Of a DNA stretch of 43,206 bases, positions 24,672 through 33,051 are shown one piece after another; within the stretch, counting starts at the first letter, position 1; each line of letters opens with the position of its first letter. A model generated the notes under the pieces. It searched no databases and had not been told where the DNA came from. It saw nothing but the letters and a program-made list of their open reading frames with translations. Source of the stretch: JBDKTH01 sp964558295. Its GTDB lineage: Bacteria; Planctomycetota; Planctomycetia; Pirellulales; Thermoguttaceae. Both the position numbers and the translations under genes were made by a program. The stretch spans positions 1 through 43,206 of the forward strand of contig CAZLDQ010000019.1 in assembly GCA_964558295.1 (NCBI GenBank), given 5' to 3'.

Positions 24672-25814
24672 TCAGAGCAACCGCCCAAGCTCATCGAGTA
24701 ACCGGGTGAGCATCACCTCGGTATGTGTAGCAAACACCGCCAACCGGAGGGCTCCCGCAGGACCCAAGCCGGAGTATGTGGGCATGTACGGAATCAGAAT
24801 CCCACGCTCCCGCAGTGTCGCATGAATCCGCTGCATGTTCTCGGCCGTGCCAACAGTCAGCGGGATGATCGGGACCGCCGTGGTATCGGCATCGAGTCCC
24901 AACTTCCGCAATCCCGTTTTCACCACGCGCACGTTCGTCCAAAGTCGCTCGCGCAACTCCGGTTGGGTCCGCATCAACAAGAGTCCCCGGGCAGAGGCCG
25001 CCGCCACAGGAATGGGTGTACTGCTGGCGCCGCTGTAATAAGGACTCGTCGCCCGAAGCCGTTCGACGAGCGACAGGCTGCCAGGCACGATCCCGCCGAA
25101 TCCTCCGGCTGCTTTGCTCAGCGTCCCGCATTGCAGTAGATGCAGTCCCCCAGACATTCCCGACGGCTGGGGCAACGCCCCGTTCACCGACTTCCACAGC
25201 CCGACGTGTTCATAAGTGCCGCGTCCGTTGTTGCCCAAGACACCGAGACCATGGGCATCGTCCATCGCGAGAATTGCCCCGGGATACTCAGCCAGCACAT
25301 CGCGGTATTCCCAGGCCGGGGCAATGCGTCCCAAGGCGGCGAACACCCCGTCGCTCATCACCAACGGTCGGCCGCGGGCCGGGAGATGCTCGCGTACCCT
25401 ACGGCGCAGGTCGTCAGGATCGCGGTGACGAAAGGAATAAACGGGTCGGCCGCTGAGCCGGACCGCCTCACGGATGCTGTAGTGCGACAGTTCATCCACG
25501 AAAACCGCCTCAAAGCACCCCTCCAACGCCAGCACCAGAACGTGGTTGGCCACGTAGCCCGACATCACATGAAAGGCCTCCTCCATGTCAAAGAATCGAG
25601 CGGCCTGACGTTCCAATTCCATGACCGGCGGCGTACTGCCGAACCCCGAACGGGCCGTAGCCGAACCGAGCCCATACTGCTCGGCTGCTTCGCACGCGGC
25701 GCGGATCACCTCCGGATGCCCCTGGAGGCCCAGATAGCCGGTCCCGCCGAAATAGAGATAGCACCTTCCATCTATGATCGTTTCGGCCCCAGGCGCACTC
25801 TGCATCAATGGCAT
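24672..25814 (-). CDS. AONS/KBL-like PLP-dependent aminotransferase-fold enzyme
   Basis: A 380-aa alpha-oxoamine synthase family protein. The family patterns are GLGSATARSGFG (48-59), DDAHGLGVLG (185-194) with the cofactor-stacking histidine at 188, and PLP lysine K234 in TLSKAAGGFGG. The family joins an acyl-CoA with an amino acid, as in BioF (8-amino-7-oxononanoate), KBL, ALAS and serine palmitoyltransferase. The length is normal. AAGGAAGGG lies 5 nt before the ATG at 25814. No biotin or threonine genes are nearby, so assigning bioF or kbl is not justified. The gene stands alone between the tandem repeat and a secreted hydrolase. Confidence 0.85.
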   Translation of the reverse strand: MPLMQSAPGAETIIDGRCYLYFGGTGYLGLQGHPEVIRAACEAAEQYGLGSATARSGFGSTPPVMELERQAARFFDMEEAFHVMSGYVANHVLVLALEGCFEAVFVDELSHYSIREAVRLSGRPVYSFRHRDPDDLRRRVREHLPARGRPLVMSDGVFAALGRIAPAWEYRDVLAEYPGAILAMDDAHGLGVLGNNGRGTYEHVGLWKSVNGALPQPSGMSGGLHLLQCGTLSKAAGGFGGIVPGSLSLVERLRATSPYYSGASSTPIPVAAASARGLLLMRTQPELRERLWTNVRVVKTGLRKLGLDADTTAVPIIPLTVGTAENMQRIHATLRERGILIPYMPTYSGLGPAGALRLAVFATHTEVMLTRLLDELGRLL

Positions 25815-25960
25815 GGAATCCCTTCCTTTGCATCGGATGAACGCTGTCAGTCTATGCCAACGGCCCCAGTCCGTCGAGGGGAGATTGCCGCCGACTGCTT
25901 GCAGGACACCGCCGGATCGTGAATACTGGCCCGCATACCGATCAAACCGCAACAGTGTCT

Positions 25961-26028
25961 GTAGGGAACGCCCTCCGTGGCGTTCCGAGCCCCGGAGACG
26001 ACGGAACGCTACGGAGGGCATTCCCTAC
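25961..26028. repeat. Long palindromic repeat (27-nt arms)
   Basis: Left arm 25961-25987 begins GTAGGGAACGCCCTCCG; right arm 26002-26028 ends GAGGGCATTCCCTAC. Twenty-five of 27 positions pair, and one of the two changes gives a G-U pair in RNA. The loop is 14 nt. It looks like a dispersed MITE- or REP-like element. It lies in the divergent gap between the AONS-like gene and the hydrolase at 26071. Confidence 0.75.
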
Positions 26029-26070
26029 CGGTTTTGTTCGTCAAAAGCCCCTCAACCAAGGAGCCATGCC

Positions 26071-27168
26071 ATGTGCGACGCGCTGCGTTATCTGCCCCTG
26101 GTTCTCCTCCTCCTGCCGACGACTGCCACGGGACAACAACGGGCACCGTCGTACCCCGACCACGGACGCCTGATGGTCTATCGCGACGCCGCAGGGCAGG
26201 AGCATCCCGTACGAACCGTAGAAGACTGGGCCATTCGACGCCAGCATATCCTGGCTGGCATGCAGGACGCCATGGGACCGCTCCCCCCGCGGACAACGCA
26301 ACTCCCGTTGGACATGCAGATTACCGAACAGGTCGAGAGCGACGGCTTCCAACGGCTGTCGATCACCTTCCAGGTCGAGCCACGCGACCGACTGCCGGCC
26401 TATCTCTACCGGCCCAAGGGGCTGCCCTCAGGCCAACGCGTGGCTGCCATGCTGGCCCTTCATCCCACCTCACCGTTGGGCAAGGGCGTGGTCGCCGGTC
26501 TGGGACCGCAACCCAATCGGGCCTATGCCCTCGAACTGGCCCAACGCGGCTATGTGGTCCTCGCCCCCGATTATCCGTCCTTCGGCGACTACCGCTACGA
26601 TTTTCCGGCCGACCAGTACGTCTCCGGCACCATGAAAGGGATCGTCAACCACATGCGGTGTGTCGACCTGCTCCAAACACTCACGGAAGTCGATCCCGAG
26701 CGAATCGGCGTCATCGGTCATTCCCTCGGCGGACACAACGCCATGTTCGTGGCCGCGTTCGACCCACGACTCAAGGTCGTGGTCTCCAGTTGCGGCTGGA
26801 CACCGTTTCATGACTACTACGGTGGCCAGCTCAAGGGCTGGACCAGCGACCGCTACATGCCGCGACTCAACGACGTCTACAAACGGGATCCCAACCGCGT
26901 ACCGTTTGATTTCTACGAGGTCGTCGCAGCCCTGGCCCCCCGGCCGTTCTTCTCCAATTCACCCCTGAACGATGACAATTTCGCCGTCGCCGGCGTCCAA
27001 AAGGCCGTGGCCGAGGCCGAAAAGGTCTACCGGCTATTTGGTGTTGCCGACCGGCTGGTTGTCCGCTATCCTGACTGCGGGCATGATTTTCCCCCAGAAG
27101 TACGTCGCGAGGCCTACCGCTGGGTGGATCAGGTCTTGGGACATGTGCCCACGCGATCGGTGCCGTAA
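26071..27168 (+). CDS. Secreted alpha/beta hydrolase (dienelactone hydrolase / acetyl esterase-like)
   Basis: A 365-aa protein with a signal peptide (LPLVLLLLPTTATG, cut near residue 21). The alpha/beta-hydrolase core has nucleophile S218 in GVIGHSLGGHN, a probable acid in SPLNDDNF and a base histidine in DCGHDFPPE. The N-terminal region (about 40-100) with AYLYRPKG matches the large secreted esterases common in planctomycetes, which act on acetylated glycans. AAGGAG lies 7 nt before the ATG. A hairpin repeat lies in its upstream region. The substrate is not known. Confidence 0.85.
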   Translation: MCDALRYLPLVLLLLPTTATGQQRAPSYPDHGRLMVYRDAAGQEHPVRTVEDWAIRRQHILAGMQDAMGPLPPRTTQLPLDMQITEQVESDGFQRLSITFQVEPRDRLPAYLYRPKGLPSGQRVAAMLALHPTSPLGKGVVAGLGPQPNRAYALELAQRGYVVLAPDYPSFGDYRYDFPADQYVSGTMKGIVNHMRCVDLLQTLTEVDPERIGVIGHSLGGHNAMFVAAFDPRLKVVVSSCGWTPFHDYYGGQLKGWTSDRYMPRLNDVYKRDPNRVPFDFYEVVAALAPRPFFSNSPLNDDNFAVAGVQKAVAEAEKVYRLFGVADRLVVRYPDCGHDFPPEVRREAYRWVDQVLGHVPTRSVP

Positions 27169-27178
27169 GCAGAAAGAT

Positions 27179-27207
27179 TTGACTAACCCGGCAGAAATGC
27201 ATAGGGT
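27179..27207 (+). promoter_or_regulatory. Possible promoter of the FKBP gene
   Basis: TTGACT (27179-27184) and TAGGGT (27202-27207) are 17 nt apart, matching five and three of six positions. Transcription from here would place the hairpin at 27226-27250 in the leader of the FKBP mRNA. Confidence 0.3.
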
Positions 27208-27225
27208 TCCTTGGTGAGAGTCCTT

Positions 27226-27250
27226 CCCAAAATGGGGACTGCATTTTGGG
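27226..27250 (+). promoter_or_regulatory. Hairpin in the FKBP leader
   Basis: CCCAAAATG (27226-27234) pairs perfectly with CATTTTGGG (27242-27250) around a 7-nt loop. There is no T-run after it, so it is not a standard terminator for the upstream hydrolase. It may be an mRNA-stability or attenuation element. Confidence 0.4.
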
Positions 27251-27304
27251 GTCGGCTCTACGTGGCCAGAAAACAGCTTTCAACCCAATAGGAAAGGGAG
27301 ACTC

Positions 27305-27739
27305 ATGAACCAGGTTTCGCGTGGCGACGTGGTGCGAGTCCACTACACAGGCCGCTTCACCGATGGAACCGTCTTCGACAGCTCCGAAGATCGTGAACCG
27401 CTCGAATTCGTCGCTGGCAGCAACGAAGTCATCCAGGGCGTCAGCGACGCCGTGATCGGCATGGCCGAGGGGGACAAAAAAACCGTCACCGTCTCCCCAG
27501 AACAAGGCTACGGCGACCGGAATCCGGCCCTCCAACAGTCGGTCCCGCTAGACAATCTCCCCGAAGGCGTCCAGGAAGGCGATCAGTTGCGTCTGATCCA
27601 CGACGAACAGGAAATTCCGGTCTGGGTCCGCGAAATCAACGCGGAGGACGAGGTCGCCACGATCGACGCCAATCATCCCCTCGCCGGCGTTACTTTGGTC
27701 TTCGACCTCGAACTGGTCTCTCACACCGCCGGCGAGTAG
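27305..27739 (+). CDS. FKBP-type peptidyl-prolyl isomerase (SlyD-like)
   Basis: A 144-aa cytoplasmic protein. The FKBP core is VHYTGRFTDGTVFDSS (about 12-27) and VIQGVSDAVIGMAEGDKK. The IF (insert-in-flap) region follows EQGYGDRNP, giving the SlyD arrangement. The histidine-rich metal-binding tail of E. coli SlyD is absent. It speeds cis-trans isomerisation of proline bonds and acts as a folding helper. AAAGGGAG precedes the ATG. Confidence 0.95.
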   Translation: MNQVSRGDVVRVHYTGRFTDGTVFDSSEDREPLEFVAGSNEVIQGVSDAVIGMAEGDKKTVTVSPEQGYGDRNPALQQSVPLDNLPEGVQEGDQLRLIHDEQEIPVWVREINAEDEVATIDANHPLAGVTLVFDLELVSHTAGE

Positions 27740-27752
27740 ACGGCCTATCAGA

Positions 27753-28478
27753 TTAGCCCAGCATCTCGTGCGTCAACTGGTACCCCACCAGGAAGATCGC
27801 CGCATCGGCCAAGGCATGACTGATCCACGGCCCGAGCAAAGAACCGCTGCGCTGGTAGTTCGTCGCCCAGATCGCTCCAGCCACCGCCACGGCGAGCGAG
27901 AAGAGGACGGTCTGCACCGAAAACCAGCCGAAGTAAAACGCCAGCACAAGCACATGATGGGCCATGAAGCCCAAGCTGGAGACGACGATCGCCGCCGGCA
28001 AGGAGACCAGTTGCCGCAGCTTCCCGTAGACGAACCAGCGCCAGTAATACTCTTCCAGGAATGAGTGGATGAGCGAATAAAACACGCTCAAGACCACGTA
28101 GGCGCCTACTGTGTGCACGCCCATGCCGCGCAGTTTGTGGACAATCTCTTCCGCCCCAGCCGTCAGGTAGCCGGCCGGAGCAAACCAGAACTGATAGCCA
28201 GCCGAAATCACGACCAGGATCAACAACCCCGAGCCCAACCCCTCCACAACGCCTCGGGGCCGGAGACTGAGCGGGTATCTCTGGCGCCGAATCAAGAACA
28301 GCCAGACCAGCGGAAACGCAAACTGGATAAGCTTCCCAACGACCATCGCCGTCTGTTGGACCGCTGTCCCCGAAGATGCCAACCCGATGAAGTAAACCCA
28401 AGTGGCCACCGAGGGAAACACCAAGGCGAACCCCGCCGCCCAACCCTCGCGTCTTGCGCCGCTGTGTACGTCAGTCAT
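27753..28478 (-). CDS. CPBP-family intramembrane metalloprotease
   Basis: A 241-aa protein with about seven or eight hydrophobic segments. The CPBP (Rce1/Abi) motifs are all visible: EEYYWRW (EExxxR), FMAHHVLVL (histidine) and PWISHALAD (histidine). Bacterial members are glutamate/histidine-dependent intramembrane proteases, often of unknown substrate. The ATG at 28478 is chosen because the body starts soon after; in-frame codons further up, to 28664, would add a non-hydrophobic stretch. It converges on the FKBP gene, with 13 nt between the stop codons. Confidence 0.88.
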   Translation of the reverse strand: MTDVHSGARREGWAAGFALVFPSVATWVYFIGLASSGTAVQQTAMVVGKLIQFAFPLVWLFLIRRQRYPLSLRPRGVVEGLGSGLLILVVISAGYQFWFAPAGYLTAGAEEIVHKLRGMGVHTVGAYVVLSVFYSLIHSFLEEYYWRWFVYGKLRQLVSLPAAIVVSSLGFMAHHVLVLAFYFGWFSVQTVLFSLAVAVAGAIWATNYQRSGSLLGPWISHALADAAIFLVGYQLTHEMLG

Positions 28479-28739
28479 TCCAAGTCTCACACCTTTCACC
28501 GCAAACCGTCCCTGCGACTCCTGGCCGTTGCCCCCCACGTCATGGATCGCAACCCCGTCATTCTCAACATCATACCTCAGCGACCGATCCGCGATGCGCT
28601 CGGTCATGGGTTGCCCCGATCTAAATGGCGTCGCCCGGTCGAAAATATCACACCATTGGCACACCCCACCCCCACCACAAGACTACGCCCCCATGTGTTG
28701 GCGATTCAGCCGGTCCCGCCGCGGCCGGCACCTGATCTT

Positions 28740-28767
28740 TTGTTCTCCCGGGCCGATTGTGTATGAT
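28740..28767 (+). promoter_or_regulatory. Possible promoter of the MscS gene
   Basis: TTGTTC (28740-28745) and TATGAT (28762-28767) are 16 nt apart, matching three and five of six positions. The expected transcription start, about 7 nt after the -10 box, falls at or next to the ATG at 28775, so the message may be leaderless. Confidence 0.4.
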
Positions 28768-28774
28768 GCGGCCC

Positions 28775-30103
28775 ATGAAAAGCACGCGTCGCTCCGTTTT
28801 CGTACTGTTCGCAGCCCTTTCGCTCCTCGCCGCGCCCGGGGCCCAAGCCCAAGGGCAGCCGGCGGCGGCCGTAGTGGCCGAAGCTGCCGCCGAATTGAAC
28901 CAGACGGATAAAACCGAACCGACCGCGTCTCCCCACAGCCCCACGAACCTCGCCCCAGCCGAACTCAGCCTGCTGGTCGCCGAAGCCGACCAACTCTGGG
29001 AGTCCAATGGGCCGGAAAACTGGTTGATCCTGCTCGTAAGCCTCGCACTGGCTCTCTTTGCCGGGAGAATCCTGGCCGCCGTGCTTGGTTGGCTCGGCCG
29101 GCGGCTGCAAGCTCGCGGCTGGCGAGGCCGGCGTCATCTGTTCGTCAGCATGAGCGGGCCCGGAAACCTCCTTCTCTTAACCCTCGGCCTGCAATTCGGT
29201 CTGGCCAACCTGAAGATGAGTCCGACGCTGGAGACGCTTTCCGGCAAGCTGATCCTCTTCTTCTATGCAATCGCCGTGATATGGTACGCTACGAACCTGA
29301 CCCGGCTGCTTGAGGTCCTCATCCGTCGTCTGGCCGGCCGGACCGAGTCTCCTTTGGATGAACAATTGGCGCCGCTCGTCGCCCGAACCGCTCAATGGAT
29401 CCTGCTGATCATCGGTGCCTTATACGTAGCCAAGACGGTCTTCGGACAAGACATCGGAGCGTGGTTGGCCGGTCTTGGTATCGCCGGTTTGGCCGTCTCC
29501 TTGGCCGCTCAGGATTCGCTCAAAAACCTCTTCGGTTCGATCACGATTCTGTTGGACCGTCCCTTCCGCATCGGCCAGCGCATCGCCTATGCCGGCTACG
29601 ATGGCACGGTCGAAGAGATCGGCTTCCGCTCCACCAAGCTGCGCACCCTCAAGGGGAACCTGGTCAACATCCCGAACTCGAAGATCGTCAACGATCCGAT
29701 CGAAAACGTCGGCCTGCGTCCGAGCATCCAGCGCGTGATCAACGTAACGATCACCTACGACACCCCCCGGGCAAAAGTCCAACAAGCGGTCACGCTCCTG
29801 CGCAACATCCTGGCCGAAGACGGCATCCGCGAGCCAATCCACCCGACCATCAACGGCGAGTTCTTCCCTCCCCGTGTTTTCTTCAACGAGTTCAACGCCG
29901 ACAGCCTCAACCTGCTCGTGGTCTACTGGTACGCCCCGCCCGACTGGTGGAGTTACATGGCTCACGCCGAGAAGCTCAACTTCCGTATCCTCGAAGAGTT
30001 CGAAAAAGCCGGCATCGACTTCGCCTTCCCCACGCAAACGCTCTATCTGGCCGACGATCCGAAGCGGCGATTGAAGCTGGAAATGCTTGGGAGTGGTGGA
30101 TAG
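28775..30103 (+). CDS. MscS-family mechanosensitive ion channel
   Basis: A 442-aa protein with a signal peptide (MKSTRRSVFVLFAAL..., cut near AQAQG), a periplasmic stretch and about four membrane helices. The pore helix GLGIAGLAVSLAAQDSLKNLFGS is the MscS TM3 signature. The beta domain (RPFRIGQRIAYAGYDGTVEEIGFRS) and C-terminal alpha/beta domain follow. It opens under membrane tension to release solutes in osmotic downshock. The ATG at 28775 is preferred over upstream in-frame codons (28757, 28763, 28766), which would put charged residues before the signal peptide. No Shine-Dalgarno is seen. Confidence 0.92.
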   Translation: MKSTRRSVFVLFAALSLLAAPGAQAQGQPAAAVVAEAAAELNQTDKTEPTASPHSPTNLAPAELSLLVAEADQLWESNGPENWLILLVSLALALFAGRILAAVLGWLGRRLQARGWRGRRHLFVSMSGPGNLLLLTLGLQFGLANLKMSPTLETLSGKLILFFYAIAVIWYATNLTRLLEVLIRRLAGRTESPLDEQLAPLVARTAQWILLIIGALYVAKTVFGQDIGAWLAGLGIAGLAVSLAAQDSLKNLFGSITILLDRPFRIGQRIAYAGYDGTVEEIGFRSTKLRTLKGNLVNIPNSKIVNDPIENVGLRPSIQRVINVTITYDTPRAKVQQAVTLLRNILAEDGIREPIHPTINGEFFPPRVFFNEFNADSLNLLVVYWYAPPDWWSYMAHAEKLNFRILEEFEKAGIDFAFPTQTLYLADDPKRRLKLEMLGSGG

Positions 30104-30127
30104 TGGATGGCGGATGGGGATGGGGGA

Positions 30128-30497
30128 TCAGGGTTTCTTATGGTTGAGGGACTTGCGTAGGCCGCTGCCAAGACGGCCGACGCGGGCGGTCAGCCCGAGC
30201 CGCTCGAACTTGGTTTCCTCTGTAATGTAGCCCAGGCGCGCGGAGATCAAGGTATGCGTCTCAACCTCCTTGAGCGATCCAAGGGCGATTACAAGAAAAT
30301 GGAGAGAGTCTGCCGTGGTGCTTCGCCTCTGCCCTTCAGCCATGTTGGCCGGCACTGATACCACCGCCCGACGGAATTGACGTGTCAGACCGTACACCTC
30401 TTCCCTCGGAAAACACCGCGTGATTCGGTAAACAAGCTCCAACCAAATCCAATGCCTTCTGCCACACGATCAACTCACGGGAATCTGCCCTGGCCAT
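30128..30497 (-). pseudogene. Four-helix-bundle (23S rRNA IVP-like) protein, frameshifted
   Basis: From ATG 30497 (good AAAGGGGG upstream) the frame reads MARADSRELIVWQKALDLV, the usual start of this family. It then needs a one-base shift near 30443-30446 to continue as ELVYRITRCFPREEVYGLT, VSVPANMAEGQRRS and the C-terminal helices to 30128. Joined, it would be about 122 aa, the normal length. The family (S23/IVP, TIGR02436) is found within 23S rRNA intervening sequences and widely as stand-alone genes of unknown role. The break could be real or a sequencing indel in a T/G run. Confidence 0.7.
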
Positions 30498-30577
30498 TGC
30501 TGCCCCCTTTCTGAATACACCAATCGCATTCCACCGCTCAACCTGATCTCCGTACTGTCATCCCATCCCCCAATCCA

Positions 30578-31515
30578 CTACTTCCCAGCAAACGCCCGCC
30601 AATGTTCATCGAGCCACTCGGCCGAAGGCACGCCGGCGTGGACCAATAGCCCGTAGCGGAGACGCAAAGGACGGCCCGGCTCGATCGTGATCGGGCCGTT
30701 AAGCGTCAGCGAAACGCCCATCCCACCGTCGCTGCGCACGTGGATAGGGGTGGGGTAGCCGGGGTTCGTGGGGGGCTCCCTTACCGTGATCCCACCGCGC
30801 GCTTCGCTGGNNNNNNNNNNTTGCGGAAGGCCTCCCTCTCGCCGCGTTGGCCTTCCGAGTTCAACAGCCGTCCGCCGCCGTCGTTGACGCCGATCGTCTT
30901 GGCCATACGCACGCCGATCATCCCAAACGGCGTCTGGCCTAACACCACCGGCGCCGCATCGGGCGCTTCGAGTTGCAAGTCGATAAGCAAGAGCCAATGC
31001 TCGGCCGAGATCCGCTGGACCTCGATCCGCCGCCGCTCGGTCATCAGAGTCTGTTGCTTCGCATCCTGCCAAGCGTTGACGCCCAAGAGCCAAGCCGACG
31101 CCGGGCCATCTTCATATCGCTCGATCCGCTGGCAGACAATCCGCGGTCCAGGCCGATCGTCCCAGAAACTCACGCCCCCCACGTCATTGTGCGAGATCCA
31201 CACCGAGTTGTGATGGCTGTGCGTGACCGGATCATGCGGGTGCCCCATCCGGGTCAACGACCGACCGGCCGGCCCCATCACAGGATAGAGGAACGGGCGT
31301 TTGAGCGACGGACCGAAGTGATAGCGAGTCAACTCGTCGCCTTGAAACTGAAACGACGCTTGGTCATAGGGAACCGGCAAGACTTGCAGATCAGGCACCG
31401 GCTTAACGTCCGCCAACTTCTCTTCCGCCGCGAGGGCAGCGTTCGACAACAGCACCAGGGCCAGCATCACAACGAGCACTCGCGTGTCGCCGCCTGGATT
31501 GTGTTGGTCAATCAT
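30578..31515 (-). CDS. DUF6807 (PmoA-like) secreted protein, interrupted by the assembly gap
   Basis: From ATG 31515 (GAGGAA 7 nt before it) a signal peptide (LVVMLALVLLSNAALA) leads into a DUF6807 body. Visible motifs are GPSLKRPFLYPVMGP, GHPHDPVTHSHHNSVWISH and a segment ending GQRGEREAFR just before the gap. After the gap, in another frame, it continues with NPGYPTPIHVRSDGGMGVS to the stop at 30578. The 10-N gap hides an unknown number of bases, and about 25-30 residues appear to be missing against the family. The frame change is explained by the gap and is not evidence of a pseudogene. Function is unproven; the histidine-rich motif suggests a sugar- or metal-linked role. Confidence 0.8.
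30811..30820. other. Assembly gap (10 N)
   Basis: Ten unknown bases lie inside the DUF6807 gene. The reading frame differs on the two sides, so the true gap length is not 10. Confidence 0.98.
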
Positions 31516-31890
31516 CACTCATTCCTCGAAAGACAGCATTCTAAAAGAAAAGACTTCCACCATCCCCTTCACATTCCAAGTCTCGGGTGCCATCGTAATG
31601 GAAATCCGCCGGCTCACGGCGACCTGACGCGTTCCTCGCCACCCCAACAGGTCGTTCCCGGTACGCCCACCTCACTTCCACACCCACCGGGCGCGAGCCA
31701 GCAGGACAGCACCACGATTCACCGCAGCATGCCGCAAGGCGGCGGACACCGCTAGAAAACATCCCCGCACAGACCACCGGACGGCCCAAACATCAAGATA
31801 CCCGCCCGTCGTCACTCACGCTTCACGACGGGCGGTTCGTCTCCAGCAAAACAGTGGAAATCCTTCACGTCGGCCCCGACGGCTACAGGC
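31516..31890. other. Intergenic region without recognised features
   Basis: This 375-nt gap lies between two minus-strand genes. No gene, hairpin terminator or clear promoter was found. Confidence 0.5.
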
Positions 31891-32691
31891 TTACTGAGCC
31901 CGTCGCCGTTGGCCAAACAGCCACTCCACCAGTTCCGGCTCCAGGTAGGCCTTGCTCCAGGAATTGTGCCCGACGCCAGGGTATTCCGTGTAACGGGGCG
32001 ATGCGCCGGCCGCTTTGAGCGCCTCGACCATGTTCCGGGAGAAATCCACGCGTACCACGCCGTCCGCCCCGCCGTGGAAAATCCAGAACGGAATGTGCGC
32101 GACCCTCTTGGCCTGCGCAACATCCACGCCTCCGCAAACCGGCACGGCGGCCGCAATACGATCCGGCCGTCGCAGGACCAGGTCATAGGTGCCATAGCCC
32201 CCCATCGACAGCCCGGTCACGTAGATCCGGTCCGCGTCGATGCTGAACTCCTTCTGGAGCGCGTCGAGTAGTTCCAACGTCAAACGCATCGGCAGACTCG
32301 GCTGCTCGGGCAACGGAGGCACGGGATTCTTGCGCCAATCGACCTCCATCCACTTCTCTCCGGCCGGACATTGCGGAGCAATCAGGAAGCAGGGATGCTC
32401 GGCCTGAACCTCATCACTGATGAACCGCAGCACCTGGGTATGGACCAACTGCCGCGTGTTGTCGGCGCCCCGTTCTCCGGCTCCGTGCAAAAAGATGATG
32501 AGCGGATACTTCTGCTGCCGGTCATATTTGGCCGGCACGAACAGTCGGTAGGGAAGCGAAGCTCCGGCCGCGTCGCGGTAGACCCGTTTGTCCATCCGCT
32601 CGACCAGTTCCTGATAGTCGCCAGCTAGGGCGGTCGAGATAAGCGTTACAACAGCGATCAGTCCGGCGAGGAAAATACAAGTGGTTCTCAT
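31891..32691 (-). CDS. Secreted esterase / prolyl-oligopeptidase-like hydrolase
   Basis: A 266-aa protein with a signal peptide (FLAGLIAVVTLISTALAG, cut near residue 24). The oxyanion motif is FLHGAGERG. The nucleophile lies in VTGLSMGGYGTYD, the acid probably in FHGGADGVVRVD, and the base in GVGHNSWSKAY. This compact pattern is that of secreted PHB-depolymerase/feruloyl-esterase-like enzymes, often used on glycan esters. It is the first gene left of a divergent promoter region, next to the sugar block on the plus strand. Confidence 0.87.
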   Translation of the reverse strand: MRTTCIFLAGLIAVVTLISTALAGDYQELVERMDKRVYRDAAGASLPYRLFVPAKYDRQQKYPLIIFLHGAGERGADNTRQLVHTQVLRFISDEVQAEHPCFLIAPQCPAGEKWMEVDWRKNPVPPLPEQPSLPMRLTLELLDALQKEFSIDADRIYVTGLSMGGYGTYDLVLRRPDRIAAAVPVCGGVDVAQAKRVAHIPFWIFHGGADGVVRVDFSRNMVEALKAAGASPRYTEYPGVGHNSWSKAYLEPELVEWLFGQRRRAQ

Positions 32692-33051
32692 GGAGTCTGC
32701 TCTGGGGTGTGGGGGGATTCACGGGGAAAACAACCAGTCTTCCCATCATAAGCTATGAGAACCGATTCCCCAACCGAATGCAATCGCCCGGTGTGACAAA
32801 TCTTCCTGGCAGCTGCCGAGCCTGGCCCCCTGCCTGCCTCGTCGCATAAGCGTCCCGCTTGTCTGCTGTCCCCCAGGCCCACGCCCCAATCGCCAGCGTG
32901 CTGGGCCTTTGCGATCCACCCCTCCGGTAGCGGCATGTCCAAAGCCGTGCTTGGCAAATCCACCCCCTGCGGCAATAATCGAGAACTCGTTATAGGTTCA
33001 GCAGCCAAATGGGCATTTTCGACGGATCGCAAGAGATATGAAGGAGGAACC
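32692..33051. other. Divergent intergenic region with promoter
   Basis: This 360-nt gap lies between the minus-strand esterase and the plus-strand sugar block. It holds the good promoter at 32951-32979. No gene is supported. Confidence 0.5.
32951..32979 (+). promoter_or_regulatory. Strong sigma70-like promoter of the sugar-activation block
   Basis: TTGGCA (32951-32956) and AATAAT (32974-32979) are exactly 17 nt apart, each matching five of six consensus positions. The expected transcription start near 32986 gives a leader of about 66 nt before the ATG at 33052. It is the best promoter seen in the window. Confidence 0.6.

Noticed and set aside
24672..25814. Naming the AONS-like gene bioF or kbl
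   Set aside because: Sequence motifs fit the whole alpha-oxoamine synthase family, and no pathway neighbours support one member.
27226..27250. Hairpin as an intrinsic terminator of the upstream hydrolase
   Set aside because: There is no T-run after the stem on the plus strand.
30578..31515. DUF6807 gene as a pseudogene because of its frame change
   Set aside because: The frame change coincides with the N gap, whose true length is unknown; both halves are otherwise intact.
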